64,000 nt of DNA from Adiantum capillus-veneris (taxonomy: Eukaryota > Streptophyta > Polypodiopsida > Polypodiales > Pteridaceae): the NCBI GenBank assembly GCA_014529385.2, contig CM043963.1, positions 101,365,912 to 101,429,911 of the forward strand. The letters run 5' to 3'. The number at the start of each line of letters is the position of its first letter. Within the stretch, counting starts at the first letter, position 1. The translations under genes and the position numbers were made by a program. Below are positions 23,447-35,315 of the stretch, one piece after another. The notes under the pieces are model-generated. The model searched no databases and was not told the origin of the DNA. It saw nothing but the letters and a program-made list of their open reading frames with translations.

Positions 23447-24640
23447 TCTTTTTAACTCCCTTGACCGAATAAGAGGCATTGTTGGCACAAATGACTGAAT
23501 TCCCATGAGGGACATCCTTGAGAGAGGTAAAAAAGTCACGATGAGAGGTAATGTGCTTTGTAGCACCACTATCAAATTACCACACTTGAGCATCTGCAAC
23601 AATTGACAAGCATTCATTATGGACATAGGGGCCATAAGTGCACTTTGCACTAAAAACCCATTCTACATCAACATCAGCATCACAGTCTCCTTTCACAAGA
23701 GACTCAACAATAGCTACATTTGTAGTGGAACCAGCCTCTTTTGTCTTAGCCTCTTTCACCTTCAACTTAGGAAACTGCTTGATCAAGTGATCATTAGCTT
23801 TACAATAATGGCAACACATCTTATTTTTTCCGTTACCACCAGAATTCCCAAAACAATTATTGCAAGTAGAAGCATTAGGAACAGGTGATTAACCACTTAT
23901 AGAAGAACCATGAGAAGTGGCTACATTGGTGTTACCACCTTTTCTTTGAGAAACAATAAAGGCCTGTTCAACTGCATGCTGTCTAGTCCTGTCTTTATTG
24001 GAAAGTGACTCTTGCAACATCAATGTGCATAATGCATCAAACTTGACAACTTCTGGATTTACTTGGGTCATAAGTCTCCAAGTACTAGCAAAGGTTTGGT
24101 AAGAATCTGGCAAAGCATCAAGAAAGGTCTCCACAAGGAAACTATCTAGAATGACTTCAAAAGTAGAAATAAGTTTCTCATTGATATCCTTGAAACCAAC
24201 AAGGAAAGTGTCCATGTCATCTTCCTCATGCATAATCTTCGACTCCAGCTCGACTCCAACTCTTTACACACAATGCAATTTTCACCTCATTGTTGCGACT
24301 TGCATAAAGACCAACCAGAATATCCCAAGAATGTTTTGCAAATTTGTTGAATGAATGTGAGGATTAATAGTGTGTTTCATAGACAACACAATCAATGCAT
24401 GAGTGTGTGCATCTTTTACATCCCAACAAGCTTGTTCAACCGTAGGCAAAATAGCTTTGGCAGCAGCAATTCTGCCACCAAAACATGAAACATCATCAAC
24501 GTTTCTTACATCCTCAGAACCAGGAAATACATCAATGCCTTGCACAATGTTCCAAATGCCCTTTGACATGAGGACATGTGCATCATGTAAGCCCACATAG
24601 GGTAATTGTCCTCATCCGATCTGCCCTCAATAGCAAACAT
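23447..24640 (-). pseudogene. Copia gag and protease remnant
   Basis: Gag N-terminus (24282-24640: WDVKDAHTHALIVLSMKHTI), gag core (23889-24233: ETFLDALPDSYQTFASTW) and a zinc knuckle (CHYCKANDHLIKQFP, 23770-23820). The aspartic protease FDSGATKHIT motif lies near 23545-23580. Typical copia polyprotein order; fossil. Confidence 0.87.
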
Positions 24641-24979
24641 TTTGAACACACCTGTGTTGTTGTCAACTATGGTAAATGCCTGGATGTGATGTGAAAACTA
24701 CCTAAAACGAGGAGAAACAAAGTAGGAACATAAATTTTTGTATAGCACACCAACCGTAGAAGACTGTAAGGGACCTGATATGCAAAAAATGGCATTGATA
24801 AAAATTATACACAAAATGACAAAATAGCATGTGCAATACTACCTGTAGTGGAGATAGAGGCCAAAATGAGACCAAATCAAAAATAAAAACTTGCTGATCC
24901 GTGCCAAATCTCACAAAAATTGGAGAAAATGAGCAAGTGTGTGTTGGAGCTGCTGCCAACCAAGCCCGGGAGGATCCAA

Positions 24980-24994
24980 CCTGCTCTGATTCCA
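24980..24994 (-). other. Copia primer binding site
   Basis: The minus strand reads TGGAATCAGAGCAGG, a variant of the tRNA-iMet PBS, two bases after the LTR. Confidence 0.82.
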
Positions 24995-24996
24995 AT

Positions 24997-25140
24997 TGTT
25001 GGAAGTAGGGTAGATAGCCCTAGAGTGATGGGTATATATATAATGCATGGGGGAAAAAAACCTCCTTGTGAGGGAAAAAATGCCCCCACGGTCCTAAGTG
25101 TGTTCACACACATCAATAATACATGTATATGGTAACAACA
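24997..25140 (-). repeat. Copia 5' LTR, only 144 bp
   Basis: On the minus strand it starts TGTTGTTACC and ends TACTTCCAACA, giving a TGTTG/CAACA terminal repeat. It contains a TATATATATA box about 50 bp from the end. The 3' partner is lost. Confidence 0.75.
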
Positions 25141-26225
25141 TGCATGAGACAAGCTGACTAGTTACCCATCTAAGTTAGGCCCCAAATAGTCCCTCAAATT
25201 TTAAACACTCAGATGATGGAGGCATTCTAGTTGTCACCAATGGAGGAGTCAGTCCCTAGTTCAATACATATGACCAAAAAAAGAAAAAGAAAAAACATTT
25301 TCATATAGATAAATGCTACCAAGTCTAATTTCTTATGATTTGGATACTAGTCTCAATGAATAGGATTTGCGATCCTTAAACGACTTTGTACGGTATGGGA
25401 CACGTGGTTTCATCTGCTGGATCTTTGTATATGTTTTCGTGCTCAACTTCTAGCACAAAGGAAGAAAGTGGCATCCAAGAGGTTGGTACACTTGACAAGA
25501 AGTTTTATATGAGGACATATAGAGTCCTTACGGGAGGAAGAAAGTAAAGAGAACAATGAGTTACATTTAAGAAATTGTGAGTATAGAATCTCATACTTAA
25601 GACTGGTAGCCAAATCATTGTAAGTCTCAAGGAAAATAAGTCACTCTACCCAATGAGAGACTATGAGGTGAGAGACTAAAAGGAACTATCTAGCTATTGG
25701 CGAATGGTTACTTCCCAACTAGGAATTGCATACACACTTATGGGAAAAGGAATATTATTGGCTTGGAAACAAGCTAATAAGTAGATGGCTAAAGATGCCA
25801 AGTCAATAATAGTGACCGCCTTGAGCCAATGTCCTGTAATCTTTGGAGGTCTCACCTGACGAGTAGTTTAAAAATCTCAAAAAATAGGTAGATGACAATT
25901 TCCTAAGAGGGGACATCATATTGTCCGACCAAGTAGTATGGGATGCTTGGTTTATGTATTTTAAGCACTAAACTACCACATGTAATTATTTGTCAAGAGC
26001 CTAAAAGGTTAGAGGTTGACATTGAAATGAAAAAAGTTCATTGTTCAATAAGAGCCAAGGAATTTATATAAACTCATAATGAAATAAGCTGTTCATATCG
26101 AGAGAAATCTCAAAAAAAAGAGAAAAAGAGCTCTAAGTTGAACTCATGCAAGGAGAGTTTTTCACCTTATGGTTTTCTCTCCTTAGGGGTCCAAGGATTT
26201 TTACGAGGATGCAAACTTTTCTTTA
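25141..26225. other. Unassigned region
   Basis: AT-rich sequence without a coding match or an obvious repeat edge. Several short purine tracts (for example 25275-25292). Probably decayed transposon DNA. Confidence 0.4.
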
Positions 26226-26678
26226 CATTACGAAGAGAATGGGGTCTGAGAGGACCTCTTTATTTGACAGTTTAAGGAAGTCAAACCTTTCATATTAAGA
26301 AGGTAATCAAAGAACACCTTCAAACAAGCAAAATGGCTAGTTATTCGATTTTAAAATTTTCCCACAAAATGGAATTTAAAATCTAGCGGGTAAAACCATA
26401 TCATGTAGCATATCTATGGGAAGAGCTGAATGTATAGATTGCAGATCTATGATCTCCACTCAAATCAGAGATAATATATGGGACTTATGGAAGGCCAAAA
26501 ATCATAAAAATGTCCACCTCCTTTTTGGTGGAAAAGTGCATGCTTTGACCACTCTTACACATCTCTTACAAACCCACCATTCTTTTACACATGGAGTATA
26601 CCTATTGATCAAAATGTTAATCACCTCCATAAGATGGCAAATAAAGAGGCCCTCCTAGACCCCATCCTCTTCCTAATG
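26226..26678 (+). mobile_element. Inverted-repeat element family T2, copy 2
   Basis: Starts CATTACGAAGAGAATGGGGT and ends in its imperfect complement (CCCCATCCTCTTCCTAATG). The inverted repeats span about 41 bp and are rich in GAGGxCCTCTTTATTTG. 453 bp, no coding capacity. No convincing target duplication. Confidence 0.78.
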
Positions 26679-28150
26679 GAAGGAGGCAATGTCATGTCAT
26701 CTATAGCATCAAGGCCATGGAACACATGTGGCACGTGCTGATAGGGTGCTTAGTGCACACTGCTTGTGGAGAGCTAGGGGGTGGAGTCTAGATTGGGGCT
26801 AGATGGACCCACGAGAATTTAGGAGGCCTAGAACAGTCATAGGTTGTGTAGCCCTGTACACCAAAGCCTTGGGTCTTGTCTGTCGACCAAGTGTGAATAG
26901 TTAAGGTCTAAGTCTTTATTAAGAGGAATCCTATGGTTTGATGGTCACTCATAGGCAATGTTCCTAAGTCAATGAACTCACACTAGAGTTCTTTATACCG
27001 GGAGGTGTAAAACACTGTGGGACGGGTGTCTAACCTCACTCCTATCTTATTGCAGACATCTCGAGAACCACGAATATAACTGTCAATCCATGGGACAAAG
27101 CTGAATCAACTAGTGCATAGAGGCTACAAGAGGTTGTCAATATCTTGGAAAACAAAAAACAACTTGCATCTAACTCAAGCTACACTCAAATGACTAAAAT
27201 CACCAAAAGCTAATCGCTCATCGGCAAACAAATCACATTTGTTACAGCATCAAACAACATCCAAATGTTACAAAACTTCTACGACATGTTTATAAGACCT
27301 AAGCACATATGCTTATGGTCCTAAATCTCACTTTAGGTCAAGTGCAAAAATCACGGTTACTTAACAACAGTGAGTTTTTGACCTAGTCATTTATGACTCG
27401 GAATGCGTCTAAATGCTTATCAATGATGCCCCAATACCCCGCCTATACTTGTTTTATGATTTTAGAGCTCAAATTCCTACTTATGATGAAATTAGGCCGC
27501 GGGTCGGCGACACCAAAAGCTACGGATTACCATAAAATGTTTATGTCAATGCGTAGAGCTCTACCTGCGGTTGCAACACAACAAACTGCACTGCAATGTG
27601 ACAACCGAGGAGGAAGTAGGAAGCACGAGCAGGAGAGAAGTGAGTGCCGTTAGCTCCCACTGTGTTTTCATTATCCAAAACTTATAGAAAACTTACAAAA
27701 ATTGTCTTTTATACCTTAGCCAAGGTTTTCTGGTGGTCAAAACCAATAATCTGGGAGCTCTAGCTAGAGATAGATTGATACAATCTGGAAGCTTGTATCC
27801 CCGGCTCATCAATTAGAATGTTTATCTGGAAATTAGTAGTTACAATATTCCCAATTCATCAAAATAATAATTTTTTTAACAATGAAAGCTCCAAAAAATG
27901 TTATCCGAGCTAGCTTGCTGCTAACATCCCCCCCCCCATCGACTGTGGTCCCTTGACATAGCTTCATGGGTTGAAGTAGTCTTCGGGTTGACGGCTGGCA
28001 AGGCGGTCTTTAAGTGCGTGTAAGGATTTCTTATATTTGAGTCTTCTCTCTTTGTTAGAAACCTGCAAGAACTACACGGTGACTCTATGTTTAATCTCAA
28101 TGGCTGAATAGCCAACAAATCTGGATGTGAGGTTGCTTATGACCGGCCCA
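26679..28150. other. Unassigned region
   Basis: No credible gene. The stretch at 27393-27653 is open but shows no family or composition signal. A C run sits at 27928-27937. Confidence 0.4.
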
Positions 28151-31100
28151 AATATCTTTATTCGCTAAGTGAAGAAGCCTGTATAAAATTCTTCCTCAAA
28201 TGCCAACATATTTCTTGAGGGCAAAAACATGCATCGGGCGTAGAAGCCATAAAAGAGTTCTTTAAAAGGCTAGCCACTTAAGTCATAGTAGAGACCCTTT
28301 ATTGCCTTCAAAGGAACGACATCCATGGGGCCTGCTTGCTCTGGCTCATGAAAAGCTTAAATACATGTGAGAAGTATTCTGCAGATCTTATATAGCATGG
28401 CACATGAGAGGTCAAGAAGGCACTTGAAGAAAGTCATGGCGCCCGTTAGGGTTTTCACCATGTATTTCTCTGTTGCCGGTCCCTTCTCTGGAGCTGGCAA
28501 TTGTGGATAGTTTAGCCATGTAGGCGTCTTCTTTTTTAGTGCCTCAAATGGTTGCCATGTCCTTACCCTTGGTACAAGACAAAATGTTGGGTCTTTTTGT
28601 AGTGCGAAAGGTGCTCTTGTGAACAGAATCAGATATCTTGGATTCTTGTTCAACTAGCTCTTTCTCCACTTGGGGTGGACATCCTCTATGCCTTCTGCCT
28701 GCATATCCTTGTATAGTCTTTCTTTTACCTGTAATAGCTCTACCTTGATCAAAGGGTATGGAAATGATTGTTGATGCCACTGTTCATTGATTTGGTTGGC
28801 AGTGAGTTGAGTTACATTCACTGAGTGGAGAACTCATAACTCCCAATCTATCATTGCCTTCCATTCTGCATCTGTTTTCTGAGAAACCAGTTCTTTGAGT
28901 GCATATTTCTCAGCTTTAGAAAGCTAGACCATGGGCACTTGCTCAGCATCTGTGAGTGGTACCTCAAAATCGTCTTCTCCTCCTATCTCTTCTCTTGGCT
29001 GTGTTTCCATCTCAGCGAAAGAGGCTGATGGAATGTCAACAATTGGTTACTCAGAGGGACTTGCTTCTTCCTGTGTCTCTGGTTGTCCCTGTCTTAGCAG
29101 CTGATTGACTCTTTTTAGCTCTACTATTTCCTTTGAGTAGTTTCTTTCTCGTTGTATCCGCATCAGTGCAAGGTATCTTCTTTGTGATTGCTCTAGCTTT
29201 AGCTCTAGCTCGAGTTCCTTGTTTTTCTTTTCTAATGTCTTATAGACTTCATCTGTACCTTTTATTTTAACGACAACAAGATTTTTCCTTATTTGTCTCA
29301 AAAATACTGCTTGATTATTAATCCTTTGCTCCGAGTATTGTAGAGATACGTTTGCTACATCGAGCTGCACTTGGATCTTCTATACTACTAGAGTTGTGGT
29401 TGAGAGTTCATTTGTTACCTCTACTAGCTATTGATATTTAGTCTTGCATGCATCCGATAACTTTGTTAGAAGTTCTCCTAGCTCTTCCATTTCTTTCTGT
29501 TGTTTCTTTTTGGCTAGCTAGTGGTGTTCTACTTCATTTTTCAGCTCTTTGACTTGTCTCTGTAAATCTGAAATGATAATCATCCTGTCATCTATCTCTC
29601 CTTGTAGAGCATCGATGAGAGTTCCAGCTCTCTAGCCTTAGCACTGCGGCTAAGTGATGCTGTTCGCATTTTTTGGGTCATCACCTGCATATGCTTGGCA
29701 TATTCATTTACTTGCATGATGACTCCATTGTTTGTTTCCCATTCTTTAGGCTCCGTAGGCTGTGTAGAGGTTTTAGCCATCTTTGTGTGTGGCTCCTTGG
29801 GTGGTGCTGTGGTGGCGGCTTGGGGTTGCGGCGGGGGTTGTTCTTCACCTTGAGGCGTTGCGATTGCCTCGGCTGTTTCTTGTTGGGTGTTTGTAGATGG
29901 GTCTGCCTCTAATTTTTTTGGTTTGGGCTACTCAAAACCCTGGGGAGGTCACCTAATAAAAACGTAACCTATCATGTGAGTTCAACAGAAGGGTATTTAA
30001 AGTTCTTGAAACTTACAGAAATATATAAATACAGAAGGTCATTATTTTTTCAAATTTGAAAAAAACTTATAGATTTTGAAAGAAAAGGGTACATTATATT
30101 CTTATCAATTTATAGATAAGGGGTTTTACAAACATGTCTTGAACGCACGTGACATGGTAGTTTTACACATAGTGAACTCTCCGAGCTCAAAACTGGCTGC
30201 TGCTGCCTGTTCCTGCTGTTCAGGATCTTTTTCTTTGGCTTCCTCGCCCTCATTGGGTTTAGATGTTTTATGAAGGGCGAGGGCTTGTCATTGTATGGTT
30301 TGCCTGCTCTGTAGAAGGTGAGGTGGGCTTTGGAGACATCTCCCCCAGGTAGTACTGAGTCTCGCTTTGTTTCGTAGCCTCCTCTTTGTCTTTGTTGCTT
30401 TGCTGCATCTTCTCTTGCTTTCCTCTAAGCTTCTTGAGCGTCTTTTGACTTTAGGGCTTCTGCCTCTACATACATGCGTTCAAGAAAGTATGTGGGGTCC
30501 TCTGCTTCTTTCCTTGCAAGGTATTTGGTCCTGTGTCCCCTTATCTATTTTGGAACCCACCTTTCCAAGTCCTCAGCTTCTTTCATAAGTTTGTTTTTCC
30601 CTTTCAAACCTCGCCTTCTTTTGTTGAGGTTCTTCTTGATGTGCAGCGACAACTTTCTTCTTCATCTCTTCAATTTTGGCTCTCCTCTCCTCATTGTCTG
30701 AGCTCTCACTGCTATGTGCTTCATGAGAGCTTTCTGCCGATTCTTCATCTGACTTATAAACTCTCTTTGATGAATGTGTGGTTTGGGGAGAAGGTTGTGT
30801 AGACACAATCCATGTGTTTTGATATGGGGATGGCGCCAAATTGTCGGCCATGCCAATAGCATGATATGCTATTCTTGTCAGTACTTCAGACACACCCAGA
30901 TAAGTGATTTTACCTTCTTTCTTTGTGCCCTTTAGTGTTGTCAGCACATATTGCGCATGATCAATTGGCTATCTGGTTGTCGACTTCAACACTTGGGTGA
31001 AGGTAGTCGTAATCGCATGGTTTGGGGTGGTGTACCGTGGAGGTCTCTTTGCTAAAAAGTGGAAGTGCTGATGGTATAGGCGTGTTGGTTCTTCCACTTG

Positions 31101-31304
31101 CCTTTGGATGAGGTCGGCAAAAGTTGCAGTAGTAGTCTCCTTGGTGAATGTACCTGCTGTCTTTTTGTCTCTGGCCCGCATTGTCATCCCTTCAGTAGGC
31201 AAATTCAGTGCCTCTGCCACAATCTCTCTTGTGATAACGACTTCTACTTTTTGTCCTTGTTGGTCGGTGATTTGGGTTGATCCATCCTCTTTGATAGTAG
31301 ACAA
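28150..31304 (-). pseudogene. Gag-like, coiled-coil retroelement region (X), broken
   Basis: Several open stretches on the minus strand. 30969-31304 reads EIVAEALNLPTEGM and later FHFLAKRPPRYT, resembling the N-terminal ORF of plant Athila-like elements (weak recognition). 30573-30947 has a Ser/Glu-rich stretch followed by Lys/Glu coiled coil. 29047-29370 is strongly coiled coil (EKKNKELELELKLEQSQRRY). 28357-28780 is unrecognised. A MITE copy interrupts it at 29939-30185. It lies next to the long LTR at 31660-35146, so it is probably the 5' internal part of an element of that family. Multiple breaks. Confidence 0.5.
29939..30185 (-). mobile_element. 247-bp MITE, copy 2 (8-bp TSD CTCAAAAC)
   Basis: Inverted relative to copies 1 and 3 but exactly the same length. 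CTCAAAAC flanks it at 29931-29938 and 30186-30193. Starts CCTGGGGAGGTCACC and ends GTGAACTCTCCGAG. Confidence 0.93.
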
Positions 31305-31344
31305 TACCTAATAGGCTTTTTGGAAATCTACGCCGCACGGTTCC

Positions 31345-31430
31345 GATCGTAGAAGTCCGTGAGGCCTAGCCTTCTGTTGGCTTAGCCTTCTGTTGTAGAA
31401 GTCCGTGAGGCCTAGCCCTCTGTTGGCTTC
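31345..31430. repeat. Short tandem duplication
   Basis: TAGAAGTCCGTGAGGCCTAG followed by CC(T/C)TCTGTTGGCTT occurs twice (about 31350 and 31394), with a partial third unit between. Confidence 0.85.
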
Positions 31431-31840
31431 TTTTGTGTCTGGCTTGGCAGCTACATCATAGTTCTACATGGTGTCCTTCTTCACTCTTGAACTTGCCTGT
31501 GAAAACCGTGGTGTTGTTTTCTTCAAGCTGTTCTCTTGACAAGTAAGTTGCTTTGGCCGTCTTTACTGAACTTGGGTCCAGTTGGTAGGGTGGAAGCTCT
31601 CGCAACTTTTCCTTCTAGGACACCCTTTCCTTGGCCTTCTCGACGGCTTGCATTACTCCTGTTAGGGGAATACAGTGCCAAAGTTAGAAAATTCCACAAA
31701 TTTGCTCTGAAATGCCCTTGAGTCTGAATTGCTGACAAATTGAGTCCAATTTGCTTCAAATCAATTTTGGAGCATGCATAGATGCATAAAAACATGTAAA
31801 GATCAAAATCATACAATTCAAGAAAAAAATTGCAACAAAA

Positions 31841-33793
31841 GTAAATAATCGTGATTATTTACAAATGGGATTTTTTTTTCCAACTTATTGGTTTTTTGAC
31901 ATGGTAGGCTTGAAATATATAGCATTTAGGTGCTCTGAGTGAAGTGTGGGCTCAATTAAGTGCACTAGGTGTAAATGGTGCCAGATTTAGGGTTTTAGTC
32001 TCTGAACCAGTAGATATAAAGGGATTTTGAGATTTTGAGATCCAAACTTGCTCAAACTTGGTCAGTGGACTTGGGACATCATGTGCTTTGGTCCCTTAAC
32101 ACTAGGTTGGTAATGGGACACTTTTATGTCCTGGGACACTTTTATGTCCTGGGACACTTTTATGTCCTGTTAAGTGGCCATTTTCCTTGAATTATGTCAA
32201 GAGTTTCAAAATGGATTTTGAGGTGCTATCTGTGTAGAAAGTTGTCTCATGAGCTGAAAAAAACTCGACATTTTTTTGGAATATCAATTCCATCTTTAAC
32301 CTTGTCCTTGCACAACATTTCACAACCTAAACTTTGTGAAAAAACGGGTCTTGTTTTTGGCTTTTTTCAACTTTTTGCAACTATACCACTCTAGAATTCA
32401 TGTTTGTGAGGTCTATAATGCTAGAGAACTATCTTTTAGTAGTCCTCAACATGTCCTGATGCTTCTAGGGAGAAATAAATGTTAAAGTTGTAAGTTATGA
32501 CCAAATTACAAAAATTGTTAAATCCTGTTTTATAGCCAATTTTAACTCTTCTATGATTTTTTTGGTGGCTTTCATGATATGCAAATGCGGTTTTGATTTT
32601 CTATGTCGCATATTGTAACATAAAGCTAATATTCCTTGAGTTTTGGGGCACCTAATACCCTATTTTGCATAGTAGACAACGATGGTTGATTTTTTCAATT
32701 ATAGAAGAAAACGAAACATTCTAGTATATCAAGTATAGCTTTTTCAATATTGTTAGTTTCTCGTGACAACTACATGCATTTTGTAGGTAGTAACCATATC
32801 TAGTCATAAGAATCAAATTTGGCTAGATATTGAATAGTTTCTATGGGATTCTACAACTCATAATGTTGAACCCAGTTTTTTCATGTTTGCTGTATTTAGC
32901 ACTTCATCTTTGTCCCCAAGATTCCCCTTGGTAAGAGATGTATTATTCTTTTGACATGCTCTATGGCTCCTTATGAATCTAAAGGACAATAGGGAACTAA
33001 GAAAACATGCATATATTTTTTGTATTGAGCGTGGCTATAGAAACTTTGATGATAGGTTTGCAGAATGGTAAAAATTCAACTTTTTTGTACCTATTTCTTT
33101 TGGCAAAACAAAAAATAGTGAGTGAGAAGCAATCATATGTTCTGATCACCAAACCATTGAAGTTAACTAGGGAATTTATCTCAAGTCCTATAAAAATCTC
33201 TAATCTTATTTTTATGCAACAAAACGTAAGAAATGACTGTTTTGATGAAAATGTACTGGTCCATCAACTTTGGAGGCTTGGTGTGACCAAAAGATGAGAA
33301 ATTTTACAAGTTTCTTATTTTTTACATGTGTAGTAGGCCTTGAAATATAACCTCATGAAAGGATTTTACAAAATGAGTGGATCTACTATGGTTTTGGAGG
33401 TTTTTTTCAAAACCCTGAAAGGACACTTTTATGTCCTGTTAGGTTACCAACCTAGTGTTAAGGTCAAAGTTGCAATTTTCAACCATTTTGGCAAGAAAGT
33501 AAATAATCGCGATTGTTAACTTTTTCATCAAAATGTACATCTTTTGGTTCAACTTGGTTCTATGCATGATGTAGACTCTGTGTATGAGATATGGAGTGAT
33601 TTGGATAAAAAAATGAGACAGATAACTCAAATATTGGATTGGAGAGACTTCTTTGCGTTTTTTGACAATTCCCAAGTCATTTTGGCTCACACTTGAAATG
33701 TGGCATGTAATGGGTGTGGACAAGTGATAGGTGAAGTGAAGGTACCATTTTCAAGCCAAAAAGGTACAAAAGTAAATAATCGTGATTATTTAT
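31841..33793. repeat. Palindrome series in the left Y-type LTR
   Basis: Near-perfect 22-bp palindromes (core TAAATAATCGTGATTATTTA) at 31841-31862, 33499-33520 and 33772-33793. With the 1358-bp insertion taken out, their spacing is about 296 and 273 bp. Confidence 0.88.
32100..33457. mobile_element. 1358-bp TIR element flanked by TTAA
   Basis: The left end TTAACACTAGGTTGGTAA (32096-32113) is the exact reverse complement of the right end at 33444-33461. Read as TTAA target duplications, the element begins CACTAGG and ends CCTAGTG. Just inside the left end, an 18-bp unit with the hairpin GGACACTTTTATGTCC is present three times in tandem (32115-32168); one copy lies inside the right end (33421-33436). 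The AT-rich interior has one open stretch (33007-33297) with no recognisable family, so it is likely non-autonomous. Confidence 0.85.
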
Positions 33794-35146
33794 AGCAGTC
33801 AATTTTTTAATCTAAACTTGACAATTTTTGACCTAGACATATTCAATACATCTAAAACAAGTCCTTAATTGAATTTGGTAAAGTTTTGTCGTGTCGGCAT
33901 CACTTCATGCTTTGTCGACTCTAAAATCACTGATTTTTATGACTAGATGGCATGTGGAGTTGGTTAGTCACTTTTGAAACTATGGACTTGTCCGCTACAT
34001 AGTCTTGATGCTACCCATTCAGTTTTTGGTTCATTTGGAATCAGTTTGACTTCATATGTCAAATTTGACGCTTTGTAGCCTTTGAGCAGTTTTCTACTGT
34101 TTGAGAGCTTGCCTTGACTGTTTTCAGGAAACCATCCGTGTACATTGTGTATAGACCCAGTCTATAAGCTTTTTGTGGAGTCAGAAGCCAATTCTGGTAT
34201 CTGGCAAAAACCTAGAATTTCTACTTGGACCCCCCTCGACCCGTGCCGAATGGTGATCTGGTGATATAGAAGGGCATGATACAGTTCAAGTCTCATCCAA
34301 TTTGATTGAGCTGACAGGCTGCTATGGTCAATTTCTGGTCGTAGGACTTCGTGCACGGCTCGATTTCTAGGGTTTTCCCCCTGAGCCTAGACTTGCTACT
34401 GGCCACATAGAATTGATCATTGATAAACTTAGAACTTACCCCTCATGTCTTGTGTGAGATGGCACTGTAAACGGGCGACTGTGGACTCCGGAAATCGCGC
34501 GAAAAGAAGGTCAAGAGCTTTCTTCTCCAAGGGCGACTAGTGGAAATGAGGTGATTTTGGACTACCTTGGATATCTATACTCGGACTTCCCAAACTATTT
34601 TTCCCCAAATTCCCCTGTTAGTCATGCTAGACCATGAAATCTATGTTAGACTCAAAAATTTCTTCAATCGGATTCCTTAGCTCATTCTGCAAGAATTTGC
34701 GAAAAAAGCCTTTGCAGCCTGATTTAGGCTTCCCGCTTCCATCTGTCGATTTGATTGAATTTTTTTGTGCCTGTCCATCTTGTCATTCCAATCATCAACG
34801 TATCTTCAATTTTCCATATGAGCTCATTTGCTATTTATTATTAATTTTTGACTTGTTTATTGAAAAAATCAAAGAAAATAACAAAATATGCTAAAAAAGA
34901 AAAGTGAAAATCCAATAGTTAGGAAAATCCATTGAAAAACATAGATTTATTGTTTTTTGGTAGATTTCTCCATTTTCTAGTCCCAATATCAAGAAAAATA
35001 ACAAAAACGACCAATTTTGATGATATTTTGATAGTATATACACTATTTACACTCTTTGGGAAGATTTTATCACTTAAATTTCCCCTGTTGATGACTTGTT
35101 AAGAGAATTATTAGGTAATTTTGCAACAAATCATACGTTAACATCA

Positions 35147-35164
35147 AATTTTTCCTCCCTCTTC
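35147..35164 (-). other. Element Y polypurine tract
   Basis: The minus strand reads GAAGAGGGAGGAAAAATT directly before the TGATG LTR start. Confidence 0.75.
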
Positions 35165-35315
35165 AAACATTGCCCTTAATTACTTAGTTCCCTTCCACCC
35201 CTCCTACATGGCGTACTCCGGGACGACTGTGTGCCTGGGTTGAACAATCTTGTCTATGCATAGCCTTGGTTGGCTCTACCATGCTTTGAAGATCAATGCA
35301 ATTCAAACCATTATA

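Larger units (their letters stand above)
22158..25140 (-). mobile_element. Ty1/copia element, truncated and broken
   Basis: Minus strand: LTR (24997-25140), PBS, gag, protease, integrase. RT and RNase H are absent; the element is cut at 22157 against a gypsy LTR. Copia order (integrase before RT) fits. It carries two small inverted-repeat elements (22470-22716 and about 23011-23446). Multiple breaks. Confidence 0.85.
31660..35146 (-). repeat. Long LTR of element Y family (3' LTR), interrupted by a 1358-bp element
   Basis: On the minus strand it begins TGATGTTAACG after a PPT (35147-35164) and ends CCCCTAACA at 31660. Removing the inserted element leaves about 2.1 kb. It holds three copies of a palindrome. 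The right junction with Y pol is clear. The left edge shares ACTCCTGTTAGG with 41644-41655, the start of the other Y-type LTR, supporting it as an LTR/internal boundary. Confidence 0.65.

Noticed and set aside
27393-27653. Open frame of 86 codons as a host gene
   Set aside because: No domain, no splice context and no composition support; likely chance.
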